The notes under the pieces are model-generated. The model did not search any database and was not told the origin of the DNA. It saw only the letters and a program-made list of their open reading frames with translations. Below are positions 1 through 8,278 of a stretch of DNA of 59,175 nucleotides, piece by piece (position 1 is the stretch's first letter; every line of letters begins with the position of its first letter). Made by a program: the position numbers and the translations under genes. The stretch is from a virus: IMG/VR virus record IMGVR_UViG_3300028392_000072, positions 1 to 59,175 of that record, one strand, 5' to 3'.

Positions 1-12
1 ATTTTTTTCATA

Positions 13-324
13 TTAGTAGAAAATATACTTGTTTTCTTCTTTAATACAATAGATTGAAATAGGATACAATCTTACTTCTCCTTGTGTTTCATCAATCATG
101 AATCTCATAGATCCATCAATGATTTCTGGATTGTGTAACTTTACAGTCACACTATTCATGTCTTTGAAGATTGTGTAATGAATATCATCAGATTCATTAA
201 TTTTAATGAAGTGGTTTTTGCCAAGGATTTTTCCACCCATTCCTTCAGTAAAATAAGCTTTCTCAATAATGTTTTTTAGTTCTTCTGTGTTAGAGAAATC
301 TACTTTAATTTCATTTTTTACCAT
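13..324 (-). CDS. Hypothetical protein, 103 aa
   Basis: I do not recognise this protein. It is small and mixed in charge, with no signal peptide, membrane segment or known motif. The ATG start at 322-324 follows an AT-rich stretch without a Shine-Dalgarno, as is normal in this window. The stop lies two bases from another minus-strand ATG (9-11), which may be the start of the next gene leaving the window on the left. Confidence 0.6.
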   Translation of the reverse strand: MVKNEIKVDFSNTEELKNIIEKAYFTEGMGGKILGKNHFIKINESDDIHYTIFKDMNSVTVKLHNPEIIDGSMRFMIDETQGEVRLYPISIYCIKEENKYIFY

Positions 325-410
325 TTTGTTTGTTTTTTTAGTTTGACATTAATTTACTTATGTTTTATATTTTTAAAAAAGAAAGTTTATATTATTTATA
401 TATAATGTAT

Positions 411-500
411 GAACCGGAGGAGACAGCGATCTCCCAACTTAGGGCCGGTTATAGTTTAGGCTATAAGAGAACACCGAACTCGCTCCTCGGTGTTTTCGCT
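411..500 (+). ncRNA. Compact structured RNA with terminator hairpin
   Basis: This GC-richer patch lies between two minus-strand genes and has no ORF. Read on the plus strand it folds into an outer stem AACCGG/CCGGTT (412-417 with 445-450) enclosing GGAGA/TCTCC (419-423 with 430-434), then a hairpin TATAG/CTATA (450-454 with 461-465), then a 7-bp hairpin ACACCGA/TCGGTGT (471-477 with 487-493) followed by a T-rich tract. Loop bases AGCGA (425-429) are complementary to TCGCT (480-484) in the last hairpin loop, so a kissing interaction is possible. The T tract follows the hairpin only on the plus strand, which sets the direction. I cannot assign it to a known RNA family. Confidence 0.6.
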
Positions 501-501
501 T

Positions 502-921
502 TTAAATAAGTTGATTTAATAAAATATTTCTTAATTCTGATTTATCTAATTCCATTTCAGAAAATATTGATAAACTGAATTTAGCAGTAACATCACCATT
601 TCTGAATTTAGAAGTAATTGTTAATCCATCTAAATATGTTTCTAATTCCCAAAATTCATTCTGAACAACTTGAGAATGTGTATTCCAATTATCTTTATTT
701 CTTGATAATTCTCCTTTTTGAAGTAATAATTTAAATCTAAATATATCCTGTAATGTATTATTATCATTATCCAATTTAATATCTAATAAAATCTTATCAT
801 AGATATATTTGGGAAAGGTTAGTTTAATACTTATTGGTTCCATACTATACCAAGTATTTTTACCTTTCATTTCGGATTTAAATTTACAAGGATATCCTAT
901 ACCATCATAATATAATTTCAT
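502..921 (-). CDS. Hypothetical protein, 139 aa
   Basis: Unrecognised protein. I start it at the ATG at 919-921 (MKLYYDGIGYP) and not at a TTG 15 codons upstream, because a Bacteroidetes-type -7 box (TATATTTG on the minus strand, 927-934) sits just ahead of this ATG and inside the longer form. The spacing would give a very short or absent 5' leader. It may be part of a larger transcript with the endonuclease gene to its right. Confidence 0.55.
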   Translation of the reverse strand: MKLYYDGIGYPCKFKSEMKGKNTWYSMEPISIKLTFPKYIYDKILLDIKLDNDNNTLQDIFRFKLLLQKGELSRNKDNWNTHSQVVQNEFWELETYLDGLTITSKFRNGDVTAKFSLSIFSEMELDKSELRNILLNQLI

Positions 922-926
922 AGATA

Positions 927-934
927 CAAATATA
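927..934 (-). promoter_or_regulatory. Putative -7 promoter box TAnnTTTG
   Basis: The minus strand reads TATATTTG, matching the Bacteroidetes primary sigma factor -7 consensus TAnnTTTG, six bases before the ATG at 921. The same octamer precedes several other minus-strand genes here (for example at 35746, 45347, 57035 and 59054). No clear -33 TTG was identified for this copy. Confidence 0.4.
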
Positions 935-949
935 ATGAAAAAATATGAA

Positions 950-2698
950 TTAAATATTTTTTTCAAACTTTAATTGACCACAATCAAATATCTTATATGA
1001 TCCAAATTCATCTTCCATTATTTTAGATTCGGATAGTGATTTGTCATATCCAATTTTAACTAAATTAGACTTCTTATATCTTTGTTTATTAACTCGTCTT
1101 TTATCAATAAAGTATGAGTAGTTTGGATAACTGGTTGATGATAACTCAAATCCTAATTTAAAATAAAGACTACCATTTGACCAAGACCTATCGGCAAAAG
1201 ATATAATTCTTGTAGGAGTTTTTAGTTTAATAAAGTGGTTTAATAGCTTAGAAGCACCACCAATAACATTAACATTTAACTTGTTACAAAATCTGGATAA
1301 ATTCCACTCATCATCTTGCATTTTCTTACGACCTTCAAAATGATCAAATGTCATTAAACTAACTAATTCATTTTTATAAAAGAGTCCTATTTTTAATGAA
1401 GATGAAACATAACCCTGGATATGACTATCATTCAAAAATGTCTTTATCAGACTAACATCTTTAATTTCTTCAATTTTACATTTTCTAGCAAATATCTTAT
1501 TATCGGAAATTCCTATCCAGTTTCGTATTTGACTTTTTATTATATCACATTTAAATGACCAATCATCTTCCCAAATATTTATAATTCTTATACCTCTTTT
1601 TTTAAAATGATTTAACTTATCTAAATGATAGTTTTTTTGCTTAAATAATTCAGAGTGCCAATAAAGACCATTAAATTCAAATCCAATATTTAATTCGGGA
1701 AGATAGATATCAATTTCTAATCCATCTCTATAAGATCTAATAATCTCACCATTGTATATAGACCTTATAAATTCAAATATTTCAGTCTCTTTAAAAGATT
1801 GGGTATCTTCCACTTTATAACAAACGGTACATTGTTTATTGTTTATACCTTTTCTAGCATGATATAAATGTGAGTTTGTAACATAACTATGTTCTTTACC
1901 ACAATCACAATTCATTTCATATTTACCAAATCCAAGATACTTTATATAATTAATATCACTATTTAAATTTGTTTTTATATCACAGTTGTGATATTTATCA
2001 AACATTGTTTTTTTATATTCATCCGTTTTTGTGTAATTATCAACTCCCCATTTATATAGAGCTGTCTCTTTACATTTATTTATTATATCTTCAGATTTCA
2101 TTGGGTGATCAAAACCATATTTTATTAAATTTGAATTTTTAATTTTATCTTTTATTTCTTCAGATTGAAAAGGATTTTGGACACCATAGTTTTTTAATGT
2201 GGTTTTTATCTTTCTATCTTTTATTATATCTAATTTTGATATATTATCAACACCATACTTATCCATAAAAGTCTTTTTTGACTTTATATCTATTTCATTA
2301 TAATCTAAATTTAATTTAGATAGAGATATTTTATTTTTAACAGAATCTAATTCTGATGTATTTTCAACACCATACTTATTTAGGTTATTTTTCTTATAAT
2401 TTATTAATTTTTTTTCTATAAGATTTATATCTGAATTTGAACAGTATTTTGAACAATATTGTCTATATCCTCTTGACATAGATAAAAACTTTGTTTTGTT
2501 TTTACAAACCAAACACTCAACACTTGTATTATCCAGTAGGTATATTTTCTCAGATATACTTTCACCATCTTTATCTAAAATAAAATTATAAAGATTAGGC
2601 AAGTTAGATATAACCCAAGAATCCTTGACTGAGTTAACCTTCACTTTGGATAGGTAAGTATTATATTCTTTTTCAATTTCAAATGAACCGTTAAACAT
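950..2698 (-). CDS. Vsr/EDxHD-type homing endonuclease with KYGV repeats, 582 aa
   Basis: Likely a free-standing mobile endonuclease. An N-terminal zinc-binding patch (CLVC...YCSKYC) is followed by about five repeats of the type KYGVxNxSKxxxxKxKxxxT (roughly residues 100-225), a pattern seen in DNA-binding regions of phage homing nucleases. The middle (about 310-385) has EIDIYLPELNIGFEFNG, WHSE and IINIWEDDW, the signature of the Vsr-like nuclease fold. The C-terminal 150 residues (SSLKIGLFYKNELVSLMTF, GGASKLLNHF) resemble an acyltransferase-like domain often fused to these nucleases. I start at ATG 2696-2698 because the phage start-site motif TATATAC lies five bases upstream; a GTG start at 2743 would add 15 residues. 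It sits between unknown genes and nrdB, consistent with insertion. Confidence 0.8.
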   Translation of the reverse strand: MFNGSFEIEKEYNTYLSKVKVNSVKDSWVISNLPNLYNFILDKDGESISEKIYLLDNTSVECLVCKNKTKFLSMSRGYRQYCSKYCSNSDINLIEKKLINYKKNNLNKYGVENTSELDSVKNKISLSKLNLDYNEIDIKSKKTFMDKYGVDNISKLDIIKDRKIKTTLKNYGVQNPFQSEEIKDKIKNSNLIKYGFDHPMKSEDIINKCKETALYKWGVDNYTKTDEYKKTMFDKYHNCDIKTNLNSDINYIKYLGFGKYEMNCDCGKEHSYVTNSHLYHARKGINNKQCTVCYKVEDTQSFKETEIFEFIRSIYNGEIIRSYRDGLEIDIYLPELNIGFEFNGLYWHSELFKQKNYHLDKLNHFKKRGIRIINIWEDDWSFKCDIIKSQIRNWIGISDNKIFARKCKIEEIKDVSLIKTFLNDSHIQGYVSSSLKIGLFYKNELVSLMTFDHFEGRKKMQDDEWNLSRFCNKLNVNVIGGASKLLNHFIKLKTPTRIISFADRSWSNGSLYFKLGFELSSTSYPNYSYFIDKRRVNKQRYKKSNLVKIGYDKSLSESKIMEDEFGSYKIFDCGQLKFEKNI

Positions 2699-2806
2699 AA
2701 TGTATATATAAACTTTACCATCTCTCCTATCAAAAAACACCACAATAAAAACTATAATATATAATATATAAAATAAAACTTTTTACTAAAAAAAAATATA
2801 TTAGAT

Positions 2807-3766
2807 ATGAAAGAACACATATTAGAAGAAAATAAAGATAGATTTGTAATGTTTCCCTTAAAATATCATGATATTTGGGATATGTACAAAAATCAGCAAC
2901 ATTCATTTTGGACAGCTGAAGAGATTGATTTAGCTCAAGACTTAACAGATTGGAATGAAAAATTAAATGATAATGAAAAACACTTCATTAAAATGATACT
3001 GGCGTTCTTCGCAGCTAGTGACGGAATTGTTAATGAGAATCTGGCTGAAAACTTTTTGAAAGAAGTTCAATATCCAGAAGCAAAATCATTTTATGGTTTC
3101 CAAATTATGATGGAGAACATTCACTCTGAAACTTATTCATTATTAATTGATACATATATCAAGGATTCAGATGAAAAAGATAGATTGTTTCATGCTATTG
3201 ATAATTATGAATCTATTAAGAAGAAAGCTGATTGGGCCCTTAAATGGATTGAATCAGAATCATTTGCTGAAAGATTAATTGCTTTTGCAGCAGTTGAGGG
3301 TATCTTTTTCTCAGGATCATTTTGTTCAATCTTTTGGTTGAAGAAAAGAGGTTTAATGCCAGGGTTAGCTTTCTCTAATGAATTGATTTCAAGAGATGAA
3401 GGTTTACATTGTCAGTTTGCTTGTTTATTACACAACAAACATATTCAAAACAAAGTAACACCTGAAAGAATTAAAGAAATTATTTGTTCAGCGGTTGATA
3501 TTGAAAGAGTATTTATTACAGAATCTCTTCCAGTTTCATTAATTGGAATGAATGACAAATTGATGCAACAATACATTGAATATGTTGCTGACTTTTGGTT
3601 AGTTGAATTAGGATGTCAGAAAGTTTATAATTCTGAAAACCCGTTTGACTTTATGGAGATGTTATCTTTACAAAATAAAAGTAATTTCTTTGAGAAGCGT
3701 GTTGCTGAATATCAAAAAACTTCTGATAAAGAAATTGATTTTGATAAATTAGATGAAGATTTCTAA
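2807..3766 (+). CDS. nrdB: Ribonucleotide reductase class I beta subunit
   Basis: Carries the diiron-tyrosyl radical that class I ribonucleotide reductase uses to make deoxynucleotides for phage replication. The predicted metal ligands are all present: D72, E103, H106, E164, E198 and H201, with the radical tyrosine at Y110 ([16 protein letters not shown]). Blocks such as [20 protein letters not shown] and [18 protein letters not shown] are closer to eukaryotic/Bacteroidetes R2 than to E. coli NrdB. The length (319 aa) is normal and the acidic C-terminal tail ending DEDF fits the peptide that docks to the alpha subunit. No alpha-subunit gene is in this window. An intrinsic terminator follows at 3791. 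Confidence 0.96.
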   Translation: MKEHILEENKDRFVMFPLKYHDIWDMYKNQQHSFWTAEEIDLAQDLTDWNEKLNDNEKHFIKMILAFFAASDGIVNENLAENFLKEVQYPEAKSFYGFQIMMENIHSETYSLLIDTYIKDSDEKDRLFHAIDNYESIKKKADWALKWIESESFAERLIAFAAVEGIFFSGSFCSIFWLKKRGLMPGLAFSNELISRDEGLHCQFACLLHNKHIQNKVTPERIKEIICSAVDIERVFITESLPVSLIGMNDKLMQQYIEYVADFWLVELGCQKVYNSENPFDFMEMLSLQNKSNFFEKRVAEYQKTSDKEIDFDKLDEDF

Positions 3767-3790
3767 TAGATAATTATTGTTTTTGTTAAA

Positions 3791-3815
3791 CCCCAGTCAA
3801 AAAACTGGGGTTTTT
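3791..3815 (+). terminator. Intrinsic terminator after nrdB
   Basis: CCCCAGT, a 6-base loop, ACTGGGG and TTTTT: a 7-bp GC-rich stem followed by five Ts. It separates nrdB from the small-gene array that starts at 3851. Confidence 0.92.
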
Positions 3816-3822
3816 ATTTTAA

Positions 3823-3829
3823 TATATAC
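3823..3829 (+). promoter_or_regulatory. TATATAC start-site motif, putative phage promoter
   Basis: TATATAC directly after a terminator and 21 bases before the ATG at 3851. The same TTTAATATATAC-like motif lies 5-25 bases before many genes on both strands (7767, 15972, 53274, 57066 on plus; near 39325 and 2705 on minus). It resembles a T4 late-type -10 element (TATAAATA). Its function is inferred from recurrence and position only. Confidence 0.45.
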
Positions 3830-3850
3830 TTTTATAAAATAATATCAACT

Positions 3851-4630
3851 ATGAAACATATTAAGAAACATCCAATAAATGATAAAGCTCAAAAGCTTTC
3901 TAAGGATATGAAGAAACAGGAATTGGTTAAACCAAAGACTGATAAGAAATTAGATGCTGATAAATCATTAAGTGATCCAGATGTTTCAATGAGAGTTTCT
4001 AAACCTTCTAATAAGAAATTAGATGGTGAAAAGTTTTTATCAGAAGGACTTAAACATTTAAAAAGATTTAATGAGATGTTAGATGATAAAAATAAAATTC
4101 ATATACCAATAGAATATAGTGGTGTGATAATGGAACTTGGAGAAGAGGTTGATCCAAATGATATTATCTCATTATATAATGAAATAGTTGAAGAAGGAAC
4201 TCCATTAGTTAGTTACTCTGAGTATGGAACTGAAGGAAAGTTTTATAATGAAGACGATGATGAGATACCTACAGATGTTATTCTCGATGAGTTGAATTAT
4301 GCTATTGGATTAGATGGTGAAAAGTTTTTGTTAGACCCAGAAGATGATTATAAATCACTATGGATTAATTTAGCTGAAGAACTTTGGGTTAAATTTGAAA
4401 AATGGTTATCTGAAAAAGACTTTGAATTATATGATGGTGGAGAGGATCTTCATAGAAAATTCATTGAGGTTGCTTCAAATGATGAGATATCATATGAGGA
4501 AAAATCAACAGAAATTGTTGGTTACTTAGAAGACAAGTGGGGATTATATGATGGTTACGAACAAACAAGGAACTATTTAGATTTCTTATTTTTAGAAGAA
4601 AATAATTTGGAGAATAATGAAAATAGTTAG
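3851..4630 (+). CDS. Hypothetical protein with capsid-targeting-like motifs, 259 aa
   Basis: First gene of the small-gene array. It is unusual in the family: the N-terminus MKHIKKHPIND is followed by a lysine-rich, probably disordered region with two copies of NKKLD(G/A)xKxLS, and a second tag-like segment, LKHLKRFNEML, occurs near residue 67. This suggests an extended or duplicated leader. The rest is acidic and unrecognised. It overlaps the next gene by 14 bases, so they are probably co-expressed. Packaging into the capsid is an inference from the shared N-terminus. Confidence 0.7.
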   Translation: MKHIKKHPINDKAQKLSKDMKKQELVKPKTDKKLDADKSLSDPDVSMRVSKPSNKKLDGEKFLSEGLKHLKRFNEMLDDKNKIHIPIEYSGVIMELGEEVDPNDIISLYNEIVEEGTPLVSYSEYGTEGKFYNEDDDEIPTDVILDELNYAIGLDGEKFLLDPEDDYKSLWINLAEELWVKFEKWLSEKDFELYDGGEDLHRKFIEVASNDEISYEEKSTEIVGYLEDKWGLYDGYEQTRNYLDFLFLEENNLENNENS

Positions 4631-5411
4631 AGCAAGATCTAAATACGGTGCTGAAAAAGAATATGTTTCTAATAAGACTGGAATTAGAAGAGTTATTAGA
4701 CAAAATAAGGCAACTGAATCATCTGAACAAGTTGATATACAATTTGTAATAAAAGATGGTGGTGTTTCTCGTGTTTGGGAATTTGGACCAGAAAATATTG
4801 AAACTGGAGATTTTAATAAGTTAGTTGATTTAGGAATTCTACCAATTGAAAATGGTGTAGGATTTGTTATATTTAATGAAGATGGTTCAATAGAATTTTC
4901 AGATTTTGAACCGACTAATGAGGCTCTACCTCGCAAACAATCGGTGGACCAACTTAAAAGAGTTATGAAGATGTCAGCTAAAACTGATATTGGTAATAGA
5001 ATCTCTGATATGAATAAACAAGGTGCTAATATTCAATACATACAAAATCCTATTAATTCTGGTATAGAATCATATGAGGACTTTGAGAAACATAATAAAA
5101 AGTTTATTCCTTCATGGAATTTAAAACATTTAATGAGTCCATTTTCAGGAGAATCAAAAAAGAAGAAACACTTAAATGAAGGATTATTCGGAAGCGATTT
5201 ATCTTTATTAGAAGTAATGTCTGCTTGGATGGCATATAATGGTTATAAAAAATATGGATTTGAGGGTATGCTTAAAAATCTTGGTAATAACATAAAAGAT
5301 TTAATGGCTAATTTCATTGAATATTCAACAACTATTTATGGCACACCTGTGAGTAAAGAGATAACTGAATATGAATTCAAAAGATTATTAGATAAGTTTA
5401 AAAATAAATAG
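4617..5411 (+). CDS. Hypothetical protein, 264 aa
   Basis: Unrecognised. A basic N-terminus (MKIVRARSKYG) leads to a mixed alpha/beta region; near residue 165 is WNLKHLMSPF followed by KKKKHLNEGLFG, which echoes the array's N-terminal tag and might mark a processing site. The C-terminal third is helical. It overlaps the upstream gene by 14 bases and is followed after 6 bases by the next tagged gene, indicating one operon. Confidence 0.65.
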   Translation: MKIVRARSKYGAEKEYVSNKTGIRRVIRQNKATESSEQVDIQFVIKDGGVSRVWEFGPENIETGDFNKLVDLGILPIENGVGFVIFNEDGSIEFSDFEPTNEALPRKQSVDQLKRVMKMSAKTDIGNRISDMNKQGANIQYIQNPINSGIESYEDFEKHNKKFIPSWNLKHLMSPFSGESKKKKHLNEGLFGSDLSLLEVMSAWMAYNGYKKYGFEGMLKNLGNNIKDLMANFIEYSTTIYGTPVSKEITEYEFKRLLDKFKNK

Positions 5412-5417
5412 ATAAAT

Positions 5418-5681
5418 ATGAAACACTTAAGGAAATATAATGAGTCAGAAGAAGAGTCTCAATATGGTCTAATGAAATCAAAAGAGATTAAAGATAATAT
5501 GGCAATGCAAGATAAAATAGTATCATCATATCAGGCTTTTTTATTTGGGTGTTTTTTATCAAACCCAAATGACTTCAAAATAGATGACAAAGGTAATCTC
5601 GTAGACGAAGGAGGTATCTTCACATCCGACTTTAATAAATGGTGGGAAGAAGGCGGAAAAGTTCCAAAACAATTTCAATAA
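5418..5681 (+). CDS. Small tagged protein, 87 aa
   Basis: Begins MKHLRKYNESEEES, one of the clearer examples of the shared N-terminal tag. The rest is short and acidic with no recognised domain (AFLFGCFLSNPNDFKID looks like a turn-rich loop). It sits 6 bases after the preceding gene and 19 before the next, in the same operon. Confidence 0.65.
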   Translation: MKHLRKYNESEEESQYGLMKSKEIKDNMAMQDKIVSSYQAFLFGCFLSNPNDFKIDDKGNLVDEGGIFTSDFNKWWEEGGKVPKQFQ

Positions 5682-5700
5682 AAATAAATAAAAAATAAAT

Positions 5701-5907
5701 ATGAAACATTTAAAGAAATTTAATGAGAACTTAGAATCATCTGATCAATCAAAAATCATGGCAGAAATTGAAGATATGTCTTCAGAATGGGCTTGGGTAT
5801 ATAGACAAGAAGGTGAATCAGATGAAAAATTCAACATAGCTAAAGAAAGTTTTATTGAAGGCGCTAAGGCTGTTTTTGATTTATTAAAAGATGAATCAGA
5901 ATTATAA
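5701..5907 (+). CDS. Small tagged protein, 68 aa
   Basis: Starts MKHLKKFNENLESSD, followed by a short acidic helical segment (IMAEIEDMSSEWAWVYRQ). The function is unknown. After removal of the tag only about 55 residues would remain, a size like that of T4 internal proteins. Confidence 0.65.
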   Translation: MKHLKKFNENLESSDQSKIMAEIEDMSSEWAWVYRQEGESDEKFNIAKESFIEGAKAVFDLLKDESEL

Positions 5908-5918
5908 AATAAATAACT

Positions 5919-6701
5919 ATGAAACTAATTAAATCATATAAACTTTTTTTAGAAAAATTAATAACTGATCCTAATAGATTACTAGCTCCTCAAATGGATC
6001 TTTATCACGAATCTATTGAATTATTTCATGTTGGTGAACATATTTGGGCAGTTAAAGTGGAAGACTCTCATTCAAGAGCTATGTTATTTTTAAGACCACA
6101 AGAATTTTATGAAAGTGCGTTTGAAGAAATAATCAGTAAACAATTCAAATTTTCAAGATTTCAAGAACTTTACAAACAACATTACGGTAAACAAGAATTT
6201 ACTTATGGTTCTGATTGGTCTGGATTTAATATACCATCTACTATTTTAGAAGAATGTATGTTTAATATACCAGAAGATGAAATTAATACTTATGATAAAA
6301 TAATGTTATCTATTATTAAAACTATAAAAGAAGTTGAAGGTGATAGTAAGTATTATTTATTAGGAGTTGATGAGTTATCAAATAGATTACTTGAACACGA
6401 ATTTGCTCATGCTATGTGGTTTACTTTATCTGATTATAAAGAAGCTATGTCTAAGTTAAATACTGAATGTGATGGAGTTGTTAAAGATTCAATGTATAAA
6501 TGTATAACTGATTATGGTTATGCTGACCACGTTTTACCTGATGAATTACAAGCTTATATGGCGACCGGACTTGCTTCTAAAATGGAAGATATGAATATTC
6601 CTAATATAGAAGAATGGCAACAAAAATACAGAGAAGTATTTGATCAACATTATAATAAGAGTTTATATTCTGATCCGAAAAAGGTGGATGTTAGTTTTTA
6701 A
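5919..6701 (+). CDS. Tagged HExxH protein, putative metalloprotease, 260 aa
   Basis: N-terminus MKLIKSYKLFLEKL belongs to the shared tag family. Residues 157-165 read RLLEHEFAH, a canonical HExxH zinc-protease motif (H160, E161, H164), and a glutamate in PDELQAY about 50 residues later could be the third ligand. Otherwise no family is recognised. If the tag directs packaging, this would be a protease carried in the head and delivered with the DNA; both points are inference. HExxH alone can occur by chance, but the flanking LLEHEFAHAMW pattern is typical of real sites. Confidence 0.65.
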   Translation: MKLIKSYKLFLEKLITDPNRLLAPQMDLYHESIELFHVGEHIWAVKVEDSHSRAMLFLRPQEFYESAFEEIISKQFKFSRFQELYKQHYGKQEFTYGSDWSGFNIPSTILEECMFNIPEDEINTYDKIMLSIIKTIKEVEGDSKYYLLGVDELSNRLLEHEFAHAMWFTLSDYKEAMSKLNTECDGVVKDSMYKCITDYGYADHVLPDELQAYMATGLASKMEDMNIPNIEEWQQKYREVFDQHYNKSLYSDPKKVDVSF

Positions 6702-6723
6702 TACAATTAAAAAAATATAATTT

Positions 6724-7503
6724 ATGAAAAAACAAGAAATAATATACAATGTTAATTTAACAAATGAGGTTTACTCTAAAGTAGATGAGATAAACTGGAT
6801 AAAATTAGGAATAAAAAGAGTAACTTGGATTAATAATAGTAAAACAGATACTCAAGGATTTACAGCACTTAGTGGTGATACTCTTTATATTGTTTGGAGA
6901 GGTAGTTCTTCACCAAAAGATTTCTTAAAAGATGCTCAAGTTAAAAAAGTAAATTTTGTAGAAACAGGTGAAAAAGTTCATAATGGTTTTTACACAGCTT
7001 TTAATTCTGTTAAAGAAGATTTATATAGTTCAATCAATTATATACTAAATACAACTAAATTTAATAAAACTAATCCAAATAGAATACAATCTGTTGTTAT
7101 TTGTGGACATAGTTTAGGGGCAGCTCTTACGGTTGTATCTTCTTATATGATTTGTAAAGATTTTCCACAGATTGCACATTTAGTTAAAAATGTGACCGTT
7201 GGTTGTCCAAGAGTTGGTAATTCAATATTCAGAGATAATTATAATAAATTAGTACCTAAGAGTATTAGAATAGTTAATGATAAAGATTTAGTTACAAGAA
7301 TACCTAAAATTGGATTCACACATATAAATGATGGAATTACACTTAATGAAAATGGAGAAGTAATTAAAACTTCATCTATCAATCCATTTAAGTATTTTAT
7401 GGAAATATTTGTATCTGATATTAGTGGTGAAGCCGCTAAAGATCATCTTGTAGATAGTTATCTACAAGTCATAAAAAAATGGGATGGTGTTATAGATAAA
7501 TAA
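6724..7503 (+). CDS. Class 3 lipase-like alpha/beta hydrolase, 259 aa
   Basis: Predicted lipase/esterase. The nucleophile elbow CGHSLGAAL places Ser130; Asp188 (NDKDLVTRIP) and His241 (KDHLVDSY) complete the triad in the usual order and spacing, and FTALSGDTLYIVWRGS matches the fungal lipase-3 N-terminal beta-strand and oxyanion region. There is no signal peptide and no tag like those of its neighbours, so it may act in the cytoplasm or during lysis on host lipids. Spacing of 22 bases from the previous gene puts it at the end of the first operon, closed by the hairpin at 7503. Confidence 0.85.
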   Translation: MKKQEIIYNVNLTNEVYSKVDEINWIKLGIKRVTWINNSKTDTQGFTALSGDTLYIVWRGSSSPKDFLKDAQVKKVNFVETGEKVHNGFYTAFNSVKEDLYSSINYILNTTKFNKTNPNRIQSVVICGHSLGAALTVVSSYMICKDFPQIAHLVKNVTVGCPRVGNSIFRDNYNKLVPKSIRIVNDKDLVTRIPKIGFTHINDGITLNENGEVIKTSSINPFKYFMEIFVSDISGEAAKDHLVDSYLQVIKKWDGVIDK

Positions 7504-7531
7504 AGAAAGAGGTCTTATTGACCTCTTTCTT
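7503..7531. terminator. Bidirectional terminator
   Basis: A 12-bp perfect stem (AAGAAAGAGGTC with GACCTCTTTCTT, loop TTATT) between convergent genes. It is T-rich on both sides, so it can end the lipase transcript and the small minus-strand gene. Confidence 0.85.
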
Positions 7532-7703
7532 ATTTTAAAACCATATACTTAACACCATCAACAATTTTGACTTTATACTTTCCAGTATCAGAAGACTTAA
7601 CTTTCTCAGTTGCTCTTTTTGTTGCTTTACTTCCTTTAACACTTTTTTCAGCTTCTCCGAACTTACTCTTAAGTGTTTCTCTCATTGAAAATCTTTCTGT
7701 CAT
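7530..7703 (-). CDS. Small basic protein, 57 aa
   Basis: Lysine-rich, with no recognised family; the C-terminus (KYKVKIVDGVKYMVLK) looks like a beta-hairpin. I use the ATG at 7701-7703 (MTERFSMRE) over a TTG eight codons upstream. It is the only minus-strand gene inside the plus-strand array. A basic protein of this size could bind nucleic acid, but nothing shows this directly. Confidence 0.5.
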   Translation of the reverse strand: MTERFSMRETLKSKFGEAEKSVKGSKATKRATEKVKSSDTGKYKVKIVDGVKYMVLK

Positions 7704-7766
7704 ATCTCTTATTTTTAATTTTATCAAAGATAAGTAATCTTTATAACTTTAACAAATATAAATTAA

Positions 7767-7773
7767 TATATAC
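7767..7773 (+). promoter_or_regulatory. TATATAC start-site motif
   Basis: TTAATATATAC lies four bases before the ATG at 7778. If this is a -10-like element the transcript would start at or very near the start codon, implying a leaderless or nearly leaderless mRNA. The same spacing recurs at 53274 and 57066. Confidence 0.4.
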
Positions 7774-7777
7774 TTTT

Positions 7778-8278
7778 ATGAAATATCTTAAAAAATTTAA
7801 TGAGAATATAGAAGAACAAATCTATAAACAAGTTCTTGATAGAATTAAGGAATGTTTCTTAGAGTTTGAAGATAATGGATGGCATTGGATAGCGGATGTG
7901 TTAGGTATAGGTATATCTATTTGGGAAAATCCAAACTTCAATTGTAGAATGATGCCTAAAGAGGAGGTTTATCAACCATCAGATAGAAGAGATTTATTAG
8001 ATTGGACTGGTGCAATAAATTCAGATGGTGAAATAACTTGGGACACTAAAGAACTAAAAGGACATAATTTAACAAAGAAAGTAGATAGTGATAATAATAC
8101 TACTTGGTCAATGTCTGAAAAAAAGGAAGAATTTAAAGAAGGTAGTAAGGAAAGAGAAGAAGCTGAAGATTTTTTAGTAGCTGTAAAAAGATTACAAAGT
8201 GAAATAGGAATAGGATTTGAATTCTCTTATAATAATAGAGGTGGTGAAAAAAGAATAATATTACAAGGTAGCATATGA
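7778..8278 (+). CDS. Tagged hypothetical protein, 166 aa
   Basis: First gene of the second array operon. It begins MKYLKKFNENIEEQ. The next stretch (QVLDRIKECFLEFEDNGW) resembles the segment after the tag in the genes at 8805, 10784 and 11422, suggesting duplicated domains. A longer frame starting at 7673 is unlikely because the start-site motif sits directly before 7778. The stop overlaps the next start as ATGA, so translation is probably coupled. Confidence 0.7.
   Translation: MKYLKKFNENIEEQIYKQVLDRIKECFLEFEDNGWHWIADVLGIGISIWENPNFNCRMMPKEEVYQPSDRRDLLDWTGAINSDGEITWDTKELKGHNLTKKVDSDNNTTWSMSEKKEEFKEGSKEREEAEDFLVAVKRLQSEIGIGFEFSYNNRGGEKRIILQGSI

Noticed and set aside
2699-2743. Longer N-terminus of the first Vsr-like nuclease from a GTG
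   Set aside because: The phage start-site motif TATATAC lies between this GTG and the ATG at 2698, and the extra residues have no conserved character.
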